From the NCBI GenBank assembly GCA_016490735.1, contig JAEMWC010000245.1, forward strand, positions 795,001 to 859,000: a stretch of DNA of 64,000 nucleotides. Reading direction: 5' to 3'. The notes under the pieces were generated by a model. It did not search any database and was not told where the DNA came from. It saw nothing but the letters and a program-made list of their open reading frames with translations. The translations under genes were made by a program, and so were the position numbers. The stretch is from Pachyseris speciosa (taxonomy: Eukaryota; Cnidaria; Anthozoa; Scleractinia; Pachyseridae). Positions 44,225-57,425 of the stretch are shown here, piece by piece. Within the stretch, counting starts at the first letter, position 1; every line of letters begins with the position of its first letter.

Positions 44225-44378
44225 ACTTTCCTCTCCTGCCTACATCTCCAGCACTTTCCTAAGGATCCTTGCCGACCCCAACAGTACAGATCTTTGAATC
44301 AGTTCAATGGATGTGTCCACACCTATGGTCCTCAGATTGTCTTTTAACCTCAGTGGTATTGTTCCCAATGCCCCCACA
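44225..44378 (-). pseudogene. Non-LTR retrotransposon C-terminal fragment
   Basis: On -, GALGTIPLRLKDNLRTIGVD, then IELIQRS and LLGSARILRKVLEM, then a stop. I recognise this as the conserved C-terminus of a cnidarian LINE-type reverse transcriptase. It is about 50 codons, bounded by (ATT)n tracts on both sides. Confidence 0.5.

Positions 44379-44379
<1 letters not shown>

Positions 44380-44445
<66 letters not shown>
44380..44445. repeat. (ATT)n microsatellite
   Basis: Second ATT tract, adjoining the LINE fragment. Confidence 0.95.
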
Positions 44446-44819
44446 GCACGTGGTTATATTACTCAATGTACGAGGAACAATTTTTTATTTCTCTTAAAAT
44501 GCACTCGATTCGATCAATCATAGGGCGCGCGATTCTTTGAACATTTTATAAAAGATTGTTATGCACGCTGACTTCTACTGAATTTGATTGCGTGGCTCCA
44601 CTAGCTATTTTATAACTGGAGCCGATTCAGCAATCTTTAATGAGGCGACGAGTCGCTGCGAGGTTGTTCTTCTTTCCTCCTCCGATAACACGCCGCAGTC
44701 GGTACAATCTGGGGACTCGCTACGCGCTTGAACCCCTAAAGTTTCAATCTTTCTAACCGAGCACAGATCCTCTACTAATTGATGAAACTAAATCAAATGA
44801 ACACTAAATCAAGTAGAAT

Positions 44820-44925
44820 CAAATCAAATCAAATGTTGCTTTTTGGGAAGAGGGGAAAACCGGAGTACCAGGAGAAAAAACCTCTCGGAGCAGAGTAGGG
44901 AACCAACAAAAGTTCGATAAACTGC
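44820..44925. repeat. SINE tail fragment
   Basis: AACCGGAGTACCAGGAGAAA followed by CCTCTCGGAGCAGAGTAGGG and AACCAACAAA resembles the non-tRNA part of a common anthozoan SINE. The tRNA-related head of the same type may be at 47875-48010. Confidence 0.5.
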
Positions 44926-44944
44926 ATGAGTAGCACAGATGTAA

Positions 44945-45338
44945 ATAATTGGCCATGTTCTAAACGAGTTGGGCCTGGGAACGAATTCAAACTTCATTAA
45001 AAATCAATTCTCATATGGAAGGGTATCTCAAAATTAGTACTTTCAGCAAGTTTGACCATGTTTGGTCGAAACGTCACCAGTTGCCATGCATTAAAAAATC
45101 CCGTATACAAATGTCTCTATTTCGGAAAGTGTGTCCCTCCAAACCATACAAAGTCTCTTATTTTCACAATTTTCAAAAGCTTTTGTTTCAGCTCCAATTT
45201 GACTAAACAGCGTCAAAGTTGGTAAGGTGACCACTTTCGAGATGCTCTTTCATGCAGTATAAACAATATTTTTTTCCAATCAATAATTTTTTAAAAACTC
45301 ATTCCCAGGCCCTCACTCGTTTAGAACATGACCAATAA
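44945..45338. mobile_element. 394-bp MITE
   Basis: The inverted ends are ATAATTGGCCATGTTCTAAA and its inverse, extending about 50 bp with GGGCCTGGGAA. It is non-coding. Confidence 0.75.
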
Positions 45339-45344
45339 TAAACC

Positions 45345-46575
45345 AGACGCTCTATGAGCGTTAACTCGGGATACTTTTGTGCTGCAGAAGCCGGACGTAC
45401 GCCTTCTGATTCTCGTAAACTATCCGGCTAGTGGTTTGCTTTTGGGTTCACATAAGGTCTTTTTGTTCACGTACGAGCAAAGCTTGTTTAACTGTTTTGT
45501 GAGTTGCCATCCATATTCGTTGTCAGCTGTCGTTGTTTACTTCTAAATTAAGTGGCAACATCTGGACTTTACTTTGGCTCTCTGAAAACATTTTTTCTCT
45601 CTGCTAAGCTTGAAAACATTCGAATAGACACTTCTCTCAACATATTGGATATTCAAAACTCGAAAACACAAGGCGAATTGTTTCCGTGTATGTGACATGT
45701 TTCTCAGAAGCAATCCAGATGTCACGCATTGTAAAAAAACTCTCGAAATTTTAACTGCTCTATTTTCAAAACAAAGCGTGTTACTTGGCTGAAAACAGGC
45801 CAGCAGATATATCCTTAAAATGTCATTTACCTGATGAAAAAAAAATTTAGTTTTTTCCTGGCGTCACGTGATCAAAACAACTTTGCGATTTTCTAAATAT
45901 AGAACTGTCACAACGTTCTAATTCGAGTCGAAACTCACAGCACGTGCGAGGCTTCCAACCTTGTCTTATAACATTCGGCGAACCTTTTCACGCGGACAGT
46001 CTGTACTGTATTAAAATCTAGCTTCAGAACTTTACAAAGATATGTGCAGGAACATTTTTGTTCCGGCCGTCGAAGTGGATTATTTAACCTTGAGTGTTCA
46101 CTTTACGGTCACGTATTAAATGGATGGTATCACATTACGAAAACAACTTTGTGCAAATCTGCAATTTTTCTAAATATTGAACTGTCACAGCATTCGAATT
46201 CGACTTGTGATATCGATTAGCCGATAGGCACTACACGTGCGAGGCTTCCAACTTTTTCTTAAAACTCGGCAAACCTTTTCATGGGGACAGACTGTGCTGT
46301 ATTAAAATACCTAGCTTCACAACTCAAACACGATGAATTTACATAACTTCAAAACAACCGTCCGGTGATGTTAGCCTTTCGTCCTTTGGACTCTGTGGTT
46401 TGCTTTAACCAATGAACACACCGCCACGTGCCTGCTATTGTGCATTGGCCAATCAAAACACCGGAGCGTAATTGTATTGTGTATTTTGCTGCACAGGAAA
46501 AAAAAAGAGACTGAAATCTAACACATTTTCTAACTCGGTATACTTACAGTATCCCGAGTAATAATTGGAAAGTTT
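45345..46575. repeat. Dispersed repeat block with an internal tandem duplication
   Basis: The start GACGCTCTATGAGCGTTAACTCGGGATAC recurs at 60520-60560, and the inverse CAGTATCCCGAGTAA lies at about 46548, perhaps the other end. 45590-45720 matches 1500-1660 in inverse. 45877-46020 and 46139-46310 are diverged tandem copies sharing CACGTGCGAGGCTTCCAAC and CTGTATTAAAAT. No coding sequence. Confidence 0.5.
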
Positions 46576-46589
46576 TTGGTGAAAATGTG

Positions 46590-47565
46590 CTAAAAGTAAT
46601 ACCGTAAGCCAGACGTTTCGATCCGAGGCTGCTGCCTCTTCCTCAGTAGTAAATGCGCAACGGAAAAATTGTTTATGCGTGCGTCATAACTTTTAAAAGA
46701 AATCAAACAGCTTGTGCGCGCTAGCTTTGAATTAAAAGCAATGTTGAGCCCACTTGGGTGGAGTGTATGATATCGAAATATCGTTTGGGCTTCAAAACGG
46801 CGCCTGTCTAACGTATCTCGAAAACCGGAGCGGATCACAGAAATTTGGATATCACCCGCTTTGTGGCCACGTTTGTGCAAAGTGACGGCCTTCGGGGAGA
46901 AATGTATTCGTCAATCTTATCGATGTTATGCATATGTCATCGCCTTCCCCGTGGGGTCGACCCCCGGGCCTACCAGGGAGATATGTGGGGGAATATAAGG
47001 AGATGGATGGGATTCTTTGCCCGAGGGTGGGGGAAATCTTGACATTGTTTTACGATCAAAGATTAGGTGGTGGGGGAATTCACAAGTTTGAAAAGGATGT
47101 CACAGGGATTTTCAGCTGAGACACCTCACCCACGGGGCTTTGTCTTGAGAGATTCCTCAACCCCCCGGGGAAATTCCTCAAGTTTGCTTGCCTGATTTTA
47201 CAATCCCCCTGGTTAGCCCGGAGGTCGACCTCAAGGGGAAGCCGATGACATGTGCATTATATATTCCCTGCCTGACACCTAAACGTCTTCCTGTTTCGCC
47301 GAGATGATTTTATTGCAAACGCGGCATTTGATGAGGTAGACGTTTTTGCCTGTGCAAGTGTACTTAGAGCTGATGGAGATACGCCCCTCAGCAGTGTTAA
47401 TACTGGGCTCTGTGTTGGTATGTGTACAGGTGTTGCACCGGGTTCTGCCACAAGGCAAAGTAGCACATCCCTGGTCAGACGTAGATGTTGAGTTGAGATT
47501 ACTTCTCACCAGGGAGTTCCGCAGATTGTTGTCTTGGCGGTACGCGCACAATAGCCGCACAGGTT
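46590..47565 (-). pseudogene. Penelope-like element 3' part with GIY-YIG remnant
   Basis: On - from 47560, YRQDNNLRNSLVRSNL is the pre-nuclease linker. It is followed by a Cys-rich knuckle (CGRTRCNTCTH) and KYTCTGKNVYLIKCRVCNKI. In another frame GETGRRLGVR is the GIY-YIG core. An insertion (46922-47258) then intervenes. GHKAGDIQISVIRSGFRDTL and LHPSGLNIAFNS (46870-46700) form the C-terminal part. CTGAGGAAGAGGCAGCAGCC followed by GAAACGTCTGG (on -, about 46650-46610) is a typical PLE 3' motif. It belongs to a PLE lineage different from the one at 17800. Confidence 0.75.
46922..47258. mobile_element. ~335-bp MITE inserted in the PLE GIY-YIG region
   Basis: Inverted ends are ATGCATATGTCATCGCCTTC and GAAGCCGATGACATGTGCAT. 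GGTCGACC-type sequence lies just inside each. Interior G-runs (GGTGGGGG) face each other. It splits PLE coding sequence. Confidence 0.7.
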
Positions 47566-47874
47566 AGAAGATGGTTGCAGAATCTGGATCATTGCGTGGA
47601 AGGTCGAAATTTATTGACCGTATGATGGTAAGATGGTACGTCAAGACTAGGGGGATTGTAGATTGCAGTTCGGTTTCACCAAATTTAGCAACAGAACAGG
47701 AACGTCATTTGAGGACGCGAGAGCGCGCGGAAAGGACTGAACACGACTTCCGGTGCTCAATTTACTGCTCTGTCATTGGTCAAGTCGGCTTTTAGATCTA
47801 CGCGCGCCGTTGTCAAGAAGTCCCCGTTGTCTTTGCTAAATCAGCCTAATATGTTCCAAAAGGACGGCTTCACG

Positions 47875-48010
47875 ACGGATAGCCAAATCAACAAACTCAG
47901 CCCATTTATGACGAAGTTAACAAAGTCAGCCCACTTATGACACCGAGTCCGGGAATCGAACCCGGGACACATTGGTGCAAGGACTGCGCCAATCCTGCTC
48001 CCCCTAAAGA
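47875..48010 (-). repeat. tRNA-derived SINE
   Basis: On -, TTGGCGCAGTCC (A-box-like) and GGTTCGATTCC (perfect B-box) are spaced as in tRNAs. CCCGGGTTCGATTCCCGG forms the T-arm. It is followed by two diverged GGGCTGAGTTTGTT words. The tRNA fold upstream is poor, so this is a SINE rather than a tRNA gene. Flanks 47570-47874 and 48011-48602 hold nothing recognisable. Confidence 0.6.
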
Positions 48011-48602
48011 AGCCGTACCCGATAGTCCCTCAGGAGCTGGATCTACCCTATTTCTAGTCCCGTTTGGGGTCTTTGGGGGTCATTGGATTCATTACAAGTT
48101 CTCATGTCATGACAGTTGGTCTGAATCCTCTACAGTTGTATGTTTTAGGGAAAACTGAGTTTCTCAACTTACTGGCATGATATTCGCGATGCATTAGTCG
48201 GCTTTTTTTAAAAATAGGATACTGGCAATATGCTCCACGAAAAGCACTCCATCTCTCCAACGGTACTGTAATTTGTCCAGACTGAACACCAGAGAAAGAT
48301 ACATTTTCCGACTTATGGAACTCTGCCCTAAGGCCATTGGGTGACCCAGGACCCTTCTGTTCTCTTGGAACAAGAACGTCTGTGTTGAGAACGTCTGTAC
48401 GTTGCTCCGTTCTTGGAACATTGCTTCCTGTCTTGCTGGCTGTCTGGTCTGGATTAGGGTGAGGCGACATCCGAAACGCGTAAGATCGCTGGTTCAACAC
48501 CAAGCATTTACCAGCTCATATATTCGTAGCATACAAGACACCAAACGAGCAAAGGTATAAACAAAACGAGAAGTAACAAGAAAACACAATCAGTTTGGAG
48601 TG

Positions 48603-48925
48603 TAGCCTTCTTCGCAGACGTCTTTGGGCTCGTCACGCGTTTCTTCCCCACGAACGTCTGCTGAACTGAACTGCCACTTCCGTTCGTCGGCGGTTAGCCT
48701 TTGTTTTGAAGAAACCAATAAGGAGCTGCGTGAGAATGGAAATCGACACCCGATTCACGTGCATCGTCTGTGAAAATAATCCAGGGGTCGAAGTCCTACT
48801 TTCCATAAATTGGAAAACGAACTATGGTTGGCTAAACGCCTCGAACGGAAGTGGTAGTTCAGTTCAACAAACGTTCGTGGGCAAGGAACGCGTGACGAGC
48901 CCAAAGACGTCTGCGAAGGAGGTTA
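48603..48925. mobile_element. 323-bp foldback MITE, second copy
   Basis: Same family and exact length as 10906-11228. It is flanked by perfect 9-bp duplications TTTGGAGTG (48594-48602 and 48926-48934). Confidence 0.9.
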
Positions 48926-48934
48926 TTTGGAGTG

Positions 48935-50394
48935 GAAAGATCGAGAATAACTTGCGAAACTGACGGACACAATTATAACTCCTGATGGAAATGTACTCCA
49001 ACAGCAACTGAAAGAGCGATGAAAAGGAAGCCACTGAAATCTTTAATGTCGTCAGGAAGAAAGGTGCGTACTGGAACAACAAATTGAAGCTTTGAAAGTA
49101 AAAAAGTAGTATTTTATAAACAATTCGCTGATCCACTTGTAGCCAATGAAGCTCTCTCAGTACGAGTGCTATAAGAAAAGATTTACGTCGTGAGTGAAGG
49201 GAGTGGATTACGAGCTAAAAAAAGGAAAGGTAAAACCCTACATCGCCCTGCCTCGAAGACGACTTGAGAACAGGCGTTTTGAAGTCGTCGCTCTAATCAA
49301 GACGACGCGCGATAAAGCTAAATGACGATACATCTGGTAGCGCATGCGTATAAACTGTTCCTAGTGGGAAAACGTCGTCGTCGATTCGTAACCTCTCTAG
49401 AGAGACGTCCAAGACGCCAGAAACCGAAACCGGAAGACAGTTGCATTCCTTTCTTCGTGGTGTCTGTAACCTGCGATACTTGGGGGGAGCACAGTACAAA
49501 AGAAAAAGAGAACGCCTGATTGCAGGTTATGTCTGCGCGTAAGAGCGTTTTCGCGGGTTAAGAAAACCGATGTTAATTATAGCTATTTTCCAGAGGCGTT
49601 TTGATGGTTCTGCCACCAAACGACTCCGCAAAAACCAACATAGCGACTGCTCACTGGCCAGATATGGCAACAAGCTGAACTAATATCGTTTTTATGCGCA
49701 CCTATTTGTCTCACCACGGCAGAATGTTAGATGTACTGGTGCTTTCCCGGCAACGATAGGAGTACTCCCACCTTGTTGCCTGGTCCTTTTCTCCCTTTCG
49801 GTCAAAGAACCAGACAACAATACTCTAGTTTGTTCCATTTCTTGTTGCGGAACAAGTATCGGAAAGTCTTCGAAAATTGGTCGGATACGGGGCGCAACTC
49901 CTTTAAGAAACACACTCATGATATGAGACTGTGCATGGGACGTCTTAACTCTTAGCAATTTTAATAAACATTTTACACTTGACTAGCTGAAATACTGTAC
50001 ATTGCAATGAGACTGAATTCCCAACCGAGGTGGGGGTATCACTGGTGTTTCACACCGACAGGGTGTTATTGAAAAGTAATTTTATGAACTGTTCATAATG
50101 ACTGCATTTGCAATATGTACAAAATTAAATACCACTACATTTTTGTCGCATAGTTAACATGTATACTTTCGCAAGTAGCAAGGACTCAAGGGACTAGATT
50201 TACGGGGTGGATTTTAAAAGTCTTGTACAGATAATATAGATTAATTTTAAATGGAGTGGAGTGTCAAAATGGCCTTCTTAGTAAAGTGCTGTGATGAACT
50301 TTATGGATCTGGCTCTCAGTCAAGGGTGCTGTATGCCCGTGGTGAAGGTATAATTGCACTCTTATTTCTACAACGTGTTTTTCGCTAAGTATGA
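48935..50394. other. Intergenic 3' of CEP112, nothing recognised
   Basis: Contains the probable CEP112 3'UTR near its right end. No gene-like ORF. Confidence 0.4.
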
Positions 50395-53300
50395 TTACAA
50401 TTCATCCTGGTCTCGAACAGGAGAAACGTTGAAAGATGAGGAGAGCTGGTTTCTGGAATCCAGTTCCTCCTGTAGGACGCGAGCACGGGATTGTAGAACT
50501 GAGATTTGTTGTCTCAGCGATTCAATTGTATCCTCAAGTTCCTAATGAAAAGGATGCAATTGAGAAATGATTAGAACCTTGAAAAAGGTGAGAAAACTTA
50601 GGATGCACTGAACTAGGTGTACCCTGAGAAGTAATTGCAGTAAAGCCAACAAAAAGAGGCAAGAGGAAAAATCAACCAAGAAACCTCACGAGCGACTGTT
50701 CTGCAACTTCAGTAAAATGATATAGCAATAGCTTCAGATATCGAACAACAGTGGCTTTACATAAACCAGTAACAGACAGAATAATGGAATTAACGGTTGA
50801 GCAGTAAGAGGGTCTGACGCCGGTGAGAATCTTGAAGGTAATGAAGTACAGCAAATGACATCACTCTACCTCTCTGAGGGAAGCTGGCATCAGGCCTTTC
50901 ATTTTTTCTTCGTGCTGCAATCGTAATCTAGAAACCTGCCACAAAAAGGAATGAAAATATTGGTTTCAAAACTAAAATAGAACCAAAAGTAGTTCTTATG
51001 TCACTCATAAAAGTGTTTTTCATATTTTACATACTCTTTCCTGTGAGTCAAGTTCAGTTTGCTGAACGCGTTTTTCTAAATGCCTGACCATCGTCTTCTG
51101 TGTTTCAACTTCCTGCTGCAAGGACTGGAGGAAAAAATGCAACATTCAATTGAAAGTTACAACTGGGAATTAGAGGAAACTAAACACCTAAGTTAAGGTA
51201 GGAAGAATGGTTGCCAACAGATTTATAATGGTAAGAATTCCTTCCTTGTTGCAACCTATGTTTTCTCTGACTGAACAAACGAACGTCCTATCTTCACGTA
51301 TCACCTCTACACAACACTGGAAATCACTGGATTGGTCACAGGTGTTTCAATTTTAGATGAAAGACTCAAATTTGCATTACAGCTACACCTTCTTACTTTA
51401 GCCGAGAAAAATCAGGTCAATTAACAATATACCTACCTTGATATACGCTCATCAGATCAGATCAGATCGATCTCATTATCAAGGGAGGGGGGTGGGGGAA
51501 TGACCCAGGGATATAAGTGAAAGGAAGATGCAAACACCTTTTATGGGTTTGGGATCGGCGGTTTGTTTGTTGGCTTGAAAAGTTTCTGTTTTGGGGGGAA
51601 TCAAACACCTTAGCAAGGACATTTTTAGGACCTGAATTGTCCTTACTGGAGTTTTTCGGCTACGTCAAGGGCGTTGGAACTTTTTGGGTACAGACGTAGT
51701 CTGAAAAGACTCCTTTAGAACCCTTATCCGCTTCTCCGCGTCGCTAACATCACAAAGTATCCCCCGTCCATTTTCCGCGCTGGGATCTGAGACCATCTCT
51801 TGAAGACCTTTTCCCAGAGTCTACGCTTAAGTAAACATACCAACTGCCCCCCCCCCCTTCACAACCCCCAAATAGCACGAAAATTTATCCCCTAAAATTT
51901 GACCGATCCGCAAACATTTCAGCATTAGACTAGGCATGACTTGGAGTAAACAAATATCTTCAAAAACAAACCTTGGCAATGGTAGAATGATGCTTTTTCA
52001 ACGACGCTTTCTCGTCTTCGTTTTTTGCCGTCATTTGAGCGAGCTTCTTTTCCAGGTTTGTTTTTGTGCTGAAAACAAGAAAAAAAAATTCCTGATTCCT
52101 GAGTGCACGTATACTGATGAAAACCAACAACCTCCCTGCTTTCTTGGGAATTTTGCAGAGTCGTCGGCAAAATAAAAACAGGGAGACGATGAAAATTGTT
52201 GGAGAAAAGTGCGAGTTAGCTGCCGATTGGGCTTTATCCTTGAAGCTAATTAACTATGTGCCGAAGGGTGTTTTAAACGGCGCAATGCTGGTGTGTACCG
52301 ACCCTTCCAACCAACAAGGCCACTAAACGTACACTCAATAAAAATATATTAAAACCCAATCCTCCGCCGTTTCAGAACACAGCAACGCGACCGGCCGTTA
52401 TCCGCTCTGGGACGAAGTTAAATTTATTGACCGAGACCCACATTGGTACACCCGTAGGGTTAAAGAGGCCATTCACACAAGACTTCAACCTAACAACATC
52501 AACAGGGACAGTGGAATTGAAATTCCTGAAGCGTGGATGCCCACGATCAAACAACACAACAGCCGATCAGTACCAAAACGGACCGCTGAGGGGACAATTT
52601 CTAGTCTGAACGACAAGGATCGAAATCTCCAATCAACAACAGCCTAAGCGAGGATCGAAACGCACCAATCACCACCAGCCACGGTGCTTCTTATACTCAC
52701 ACACAGCCAGTCGACACCATCGCCTGATGAAGACCAGCAGTATAGCGGTCGAAACGTAGCGATCCACATCTTTTCCATCCTCTCAAAGATTAACTCAGCT
52801 ATTATTTGAAACCACGATGACGAACACCTTTCATAATATAATAAACAGGGTTTATTCAAGAATTGCACCATCGTGTGGAATTGCGGATGAAGCACAAATT
52901 TTAACCAGCAGTAAATCTTTACATTACACAGAGGTTTGAGAATTGAAAAGCTCTTCCGATACTCGTTAAAACAAATTGAAGAGGTTACACTACAGATGCA
53001 ATTTATCATGATGAGAGCAGCTTACAAACGGTCCAGTGTCTAAAACTAATATTGATTTTTACATCATCATGACCCATGTATTGGTAAAACTAAGATTGCG
53101 TGAAGTCTTGGCAACTCCTAAAGGTCGCGTGAGGGAATTTAAAAGATCTTGGGGGCGCATTTTGTAATAACAGTCAAGTCGCCCGAACGCCATCTCGCCC
53201 GAAGTTACGTGGCTTCTGGTGGGCCGATAATTTTTGTGTCTGATTTACTTAACAAATACACGAAATGAAATAACATCTAGTATTTCAATAACGCGTCAGT

Positions 53301-56300
53301 TGTTAGCTTCATTTAGTTTCATTCAGCTTCAATTTAATTCGATTTAATTTCATTTCATTTCCGACAGTTGTTAGCTTAGCCTCTTAGGTTTTTATCGACC
53401 GCAACATTCAGGCGAGGTTTTAGGGTTTTGATTCTTAGTGATCGTAACTTGGATCACAATTTTTAAAAGTGAAGGAAAGTGTTGTTATTACAGTTTGATT
53501 AAAAGTTGTCAATGTTTTAATCTCGCAAACCGCAACCATCTAGTCAATAAAATAATGGACAGTTGCCTTGAAAGATGTATCATTTGTTGCGGGGTCGATT
53601 GATGGAATCTTTCTGTGCTTTTTTTCAATTGCAAATAAAACGAACAACTTGCTTCTCAGTTGAAGGTAAGGTTGCTCAGAAAATGTTGATCAATGTATCA
53701 AAATTTCGGGTGACATAACTCAGTATTTACTAACATAAACCTTATTTCGGGCGACTTGACCGGTTACCCCGCCGCTTACTCGGAGGGTGAGCAAGGGCTT
53801 ATTTCCCGAAGGCAGCGGCTGGTAATCAGCCTACATTTGTAACAAAACTGACAAGGCGGCCCACTAGGTCCTGATCAGCCAAAGTCTAGAACAAACCCTG
53901 AACAAAACGTATCTTTTACCGGATGATTTCTTCTTTGAGCTTCTTGATTTCATCCTCTAGAGTTTCTATAACCTGTAACATACAACAAGAAGTAAAGTTC
54001 ACTCTTTGTGATGATGAATATATCTTTATTAGTTTAATGTTGTTCCACAAATTGCGTAGTACATGACCACACAGCAAAAAAGACACACAACCCATGCGAC
54101 CCATGCGATTTTTTAAGCCGATCGGGGCAATTTCGCGCTTCAGTTGCGTTCCCAGGTCAGGGCATTACGTCCTCCGAATAAAAATCATGTAATAAAAGTA
54201 CGCACTCTCATTGGTTGAATTACTCCGTGACTGGAAGCAATCGTAGGAGCGGGTTCATTAGGCGAATGACTGCCAAATTTATAATATCAGGCAGGTGAGA
54301 GACTGGGCGATTTTATACGCCGATAGCGGTAATTGGCCTTAGTCCCTGACTTATTTTCAAAATAAAACGGTTTTCAATGATGATTGCACTTTACCTCCGA
54401 AATGAACTAAGTGGAAAATTTGAAAAGATTATCAATGTTTATACCTTTTCGTACAAAAGTACTTAATTAAAACAACGAACGCCTTGTACAGCATACATTG
54501 ACGAAAGAGCACGCCATTTGCTACTTTAGATGATAAGGTTATGAGTTGTCACCTGCTGCCCTTTACTGGATCGTGTTCCGTATTCTTCTTCCATCTGTTT
54601 CATTCTGTTGTTTGTCTAAAAGAATAAAAGCAAAAAAAAAACAATAAACAAAAGGGAAAATGTCGAATTTTTTTAAACAACAGATGCACACATTGTGTAA
54701 CATACAGTGTTAGACCTATGCATCTTTAGTGGCCAGTGAACATTTTTCCTTCGCCCTATAATTTGGTAGTTTATCAGCCTATAAACCATAGAAACATGTG
54801 GTATATTACTTAATTATTTTGTTAGCAGAGCCCATTCCACCGAATGTACCGGGAACGCTGTGTTATTTGCATATTGCACTCTGTAGTTCGAGTTGTGTTA
54901 ACTCAAGTTTTATTTTAGCAAAAGTGAATTTCAGTCAGAAATTTAAGCAGCCTTTACCCAAAAACAAAATCGCTGTTTTTGTCCTGGTTTTTCCCAAATT
55001 TTAATGCAAGGTAATATGTAATTTTTCCCATTTGTATGTCCGTTTGCGAGGAAGTAAATACATTTAATGAACACAAGTGAAGTTCCATAGTTAAACATGA
55101 TTTATTGACTTACCTTTTCCAAAATCTGTTCCATCTCAGTGCTGTGTTCACGTTGTATCTGGAGTCTCTGCTGTTCAAGCTGGCTCTTGAATTTTACTTG
55201 CTACAAAGATACAGGTGACACCGTTAAAAAAGGAAACACATGTTCTACAGTGCTTTTCAACAGGCAGATTCTTCTCACCAAGTTATCCTCTTGTCTCTTA
55301 TAATTTTGTTTCTCCTCTTCTCTCATCAGACTCAACTCCATCAGCTGAGTTTTGTGGGTGGAATTCGCTTGAATGATCTGCCAACAACGACAACAAATAG
55401 CGAATAATAGACTTTCTACCCGATATTAACTGCTTGCTTTGACTTTGGCTTTTCCTTCGCTCAGCTCCGTGAAACGTAAAAATAAAAAAACAAACACACA
55501 AACGTGCAACTTGAGGTGTTCTTCTTTCAGTCAGGAGCTAAAACGAAAACTAATCACGGCTTGGCTTACAAGAGGTTTCCCACGCTTGCTACTCTTTGGC
55601 TGCATACTCTCTTTCAAGGCTGATTCAATCATTGTATCAGTCTTCCTAAGTTCGATGCGATTGGCTGGTTGAGTTCACTTGATGATCGTCAAATCAAAGT
55701 CAAAGTAATGACTCTCCATAACCAATCACAACAGACGCATACAACACAACGAACCAATCAGAACTCGCGGAAAAATACATTCAAGCAAGTTGCGATTAGT
55801 TCCGGTTTGATTATTGCAAAACTTTCTTGGATTCTACTATTAGTTTTACTGTTCCAAAGTTGGCTAAATTCAACCACCTATAGGATCTCATAGTTGTCAA
55901 AACAAAGACTTTTCAGTAATTTTATTAAGATAAAATAACCCGTCCTTAAAATTCACAGTCTTCCTGTAATAGCACATTTTCACCTTAAAAAAACTGGGTA
56001 ATATTTTTTTCTTAGAAGCTTAATGCAACTCAGGTTTAATACCTCTTCCCGTAATTCTCTTACTTGCTGCTCCAACTCAGCGATAGCCTGCAAAGAAAAT
56101 TTCATCTAGCATCACGATATAAATGATTAATATAAATCTTCTAACGTTCTATCACGAATGTCGTTCTCTGATTGGCTACGCTACTCGCTATCTATTCTGT
56201 GATAGATAGTAAGGAGCGGTTGTTAACAAAATGGCGCCCACTTCTTCGCGCTTTCGAAGTGTCTGTGAGAAGGATTTGGATAATTTATGTGTTTAGTTTT

Positions 56301-57360
56301 GAACGATTATTTATACTAGAACAATTAGATTATGAGTTCGAGATTTCTATGCGTGATAGCTGATGAGGGCGCTATCACGCGATAAAAATCTCAAGGCCAC
56401 AATCTAATTGTTAAATAGAGCAATAACTTAACTGCAGCTAGGCAAAAGGCTCCTGAGCGAGTGGGGCGGGGGTAGAGGCGCCTCATCAGAGCTTCCACGG
56501 TATTTTGGTGAAATCTTAACTGAGTGTCCTTTCTAAGCGCAAAGGCATATATGATAAAAAAAAGCAGAACGCTGTTTACCTTAGCGTCTTTTGCTGCCCT
56601 GTTTCTGGCCTGATTCTCGTGGTCCTGCATTTTCTGATGGAGCTTCTCAAGTTGCATTTCCTAAAGTGTGAAACACAAAAATACCAGGACGGAATACTTT
56701 TTCCCTCGCGCATTACTGCATATGCCAAGTTCAAGCTTTATCTTGAACCAGTTTAGCCAGGTGTTTTTAAGGTGTACAGTAAAGCCAAATGATTGGGTAA
56801 AGCCGCACAGATCTCTCTGGTCTAGCAGCTTCACAACACACACACTTTGAATACCTTGGCAAAACAGGCACTTTCCGTAAATCCTCTATTAAGCCCCCCC
56901 TCTAATAAGGCCCCCTTCTCAGAGGAAGAAAGTTATTAAGCCCCCCCTCACCCCCGCCTCCACCCTTCTTCTTCACAACCAAGTTAATAAATGATAGACT
57001 GTATTAGTAATTAATCACAACTGTAACACTTCATGGGACTGACCCGGTATGGTTTATTCATGTGCTGAAAGTTCGGATTTGTTTTTGATCTTCGGCTACA
57101 TGACCTCCAACTTAATGTGCTTGAGCTTTGCTTTCTAGTTCTTTATGGAGAATTGGTACCATCTTCTGGTTGTTTGAAAAAGCAAGGTTCCCACTGGTGA
57201 CTAAAAATGTTGAAAATAACTTTTATTATATCTCTCACTTAGTACGCGCGCTGTAAGTCGTCAAGTTTGCGGGCCGTATTCTGCAGTACGGCCCGCTTGA
57301 CTTCAACTAGTTTTTTTTCCCGCACCGCGCCGGATTAACCTCAGAGATATAATAATAATA

Positions 57361-57425
<65 letters not shown>

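Noticed and set aside
44000..44540. Open frames rich in Ile or Tyr
   Set aside because: Translation of (ATT)n microsatellites.
47941..48003. Functional tRNA gene
   Set aside because: The B-box is perfect but acceptor and anticodon stems do not pair, so it is called a SINE.
48102..48503. 133-codon ORF on -
   Set aside because: No recognisable domain, overlapping ORF in another frame, amid repeat scraps.
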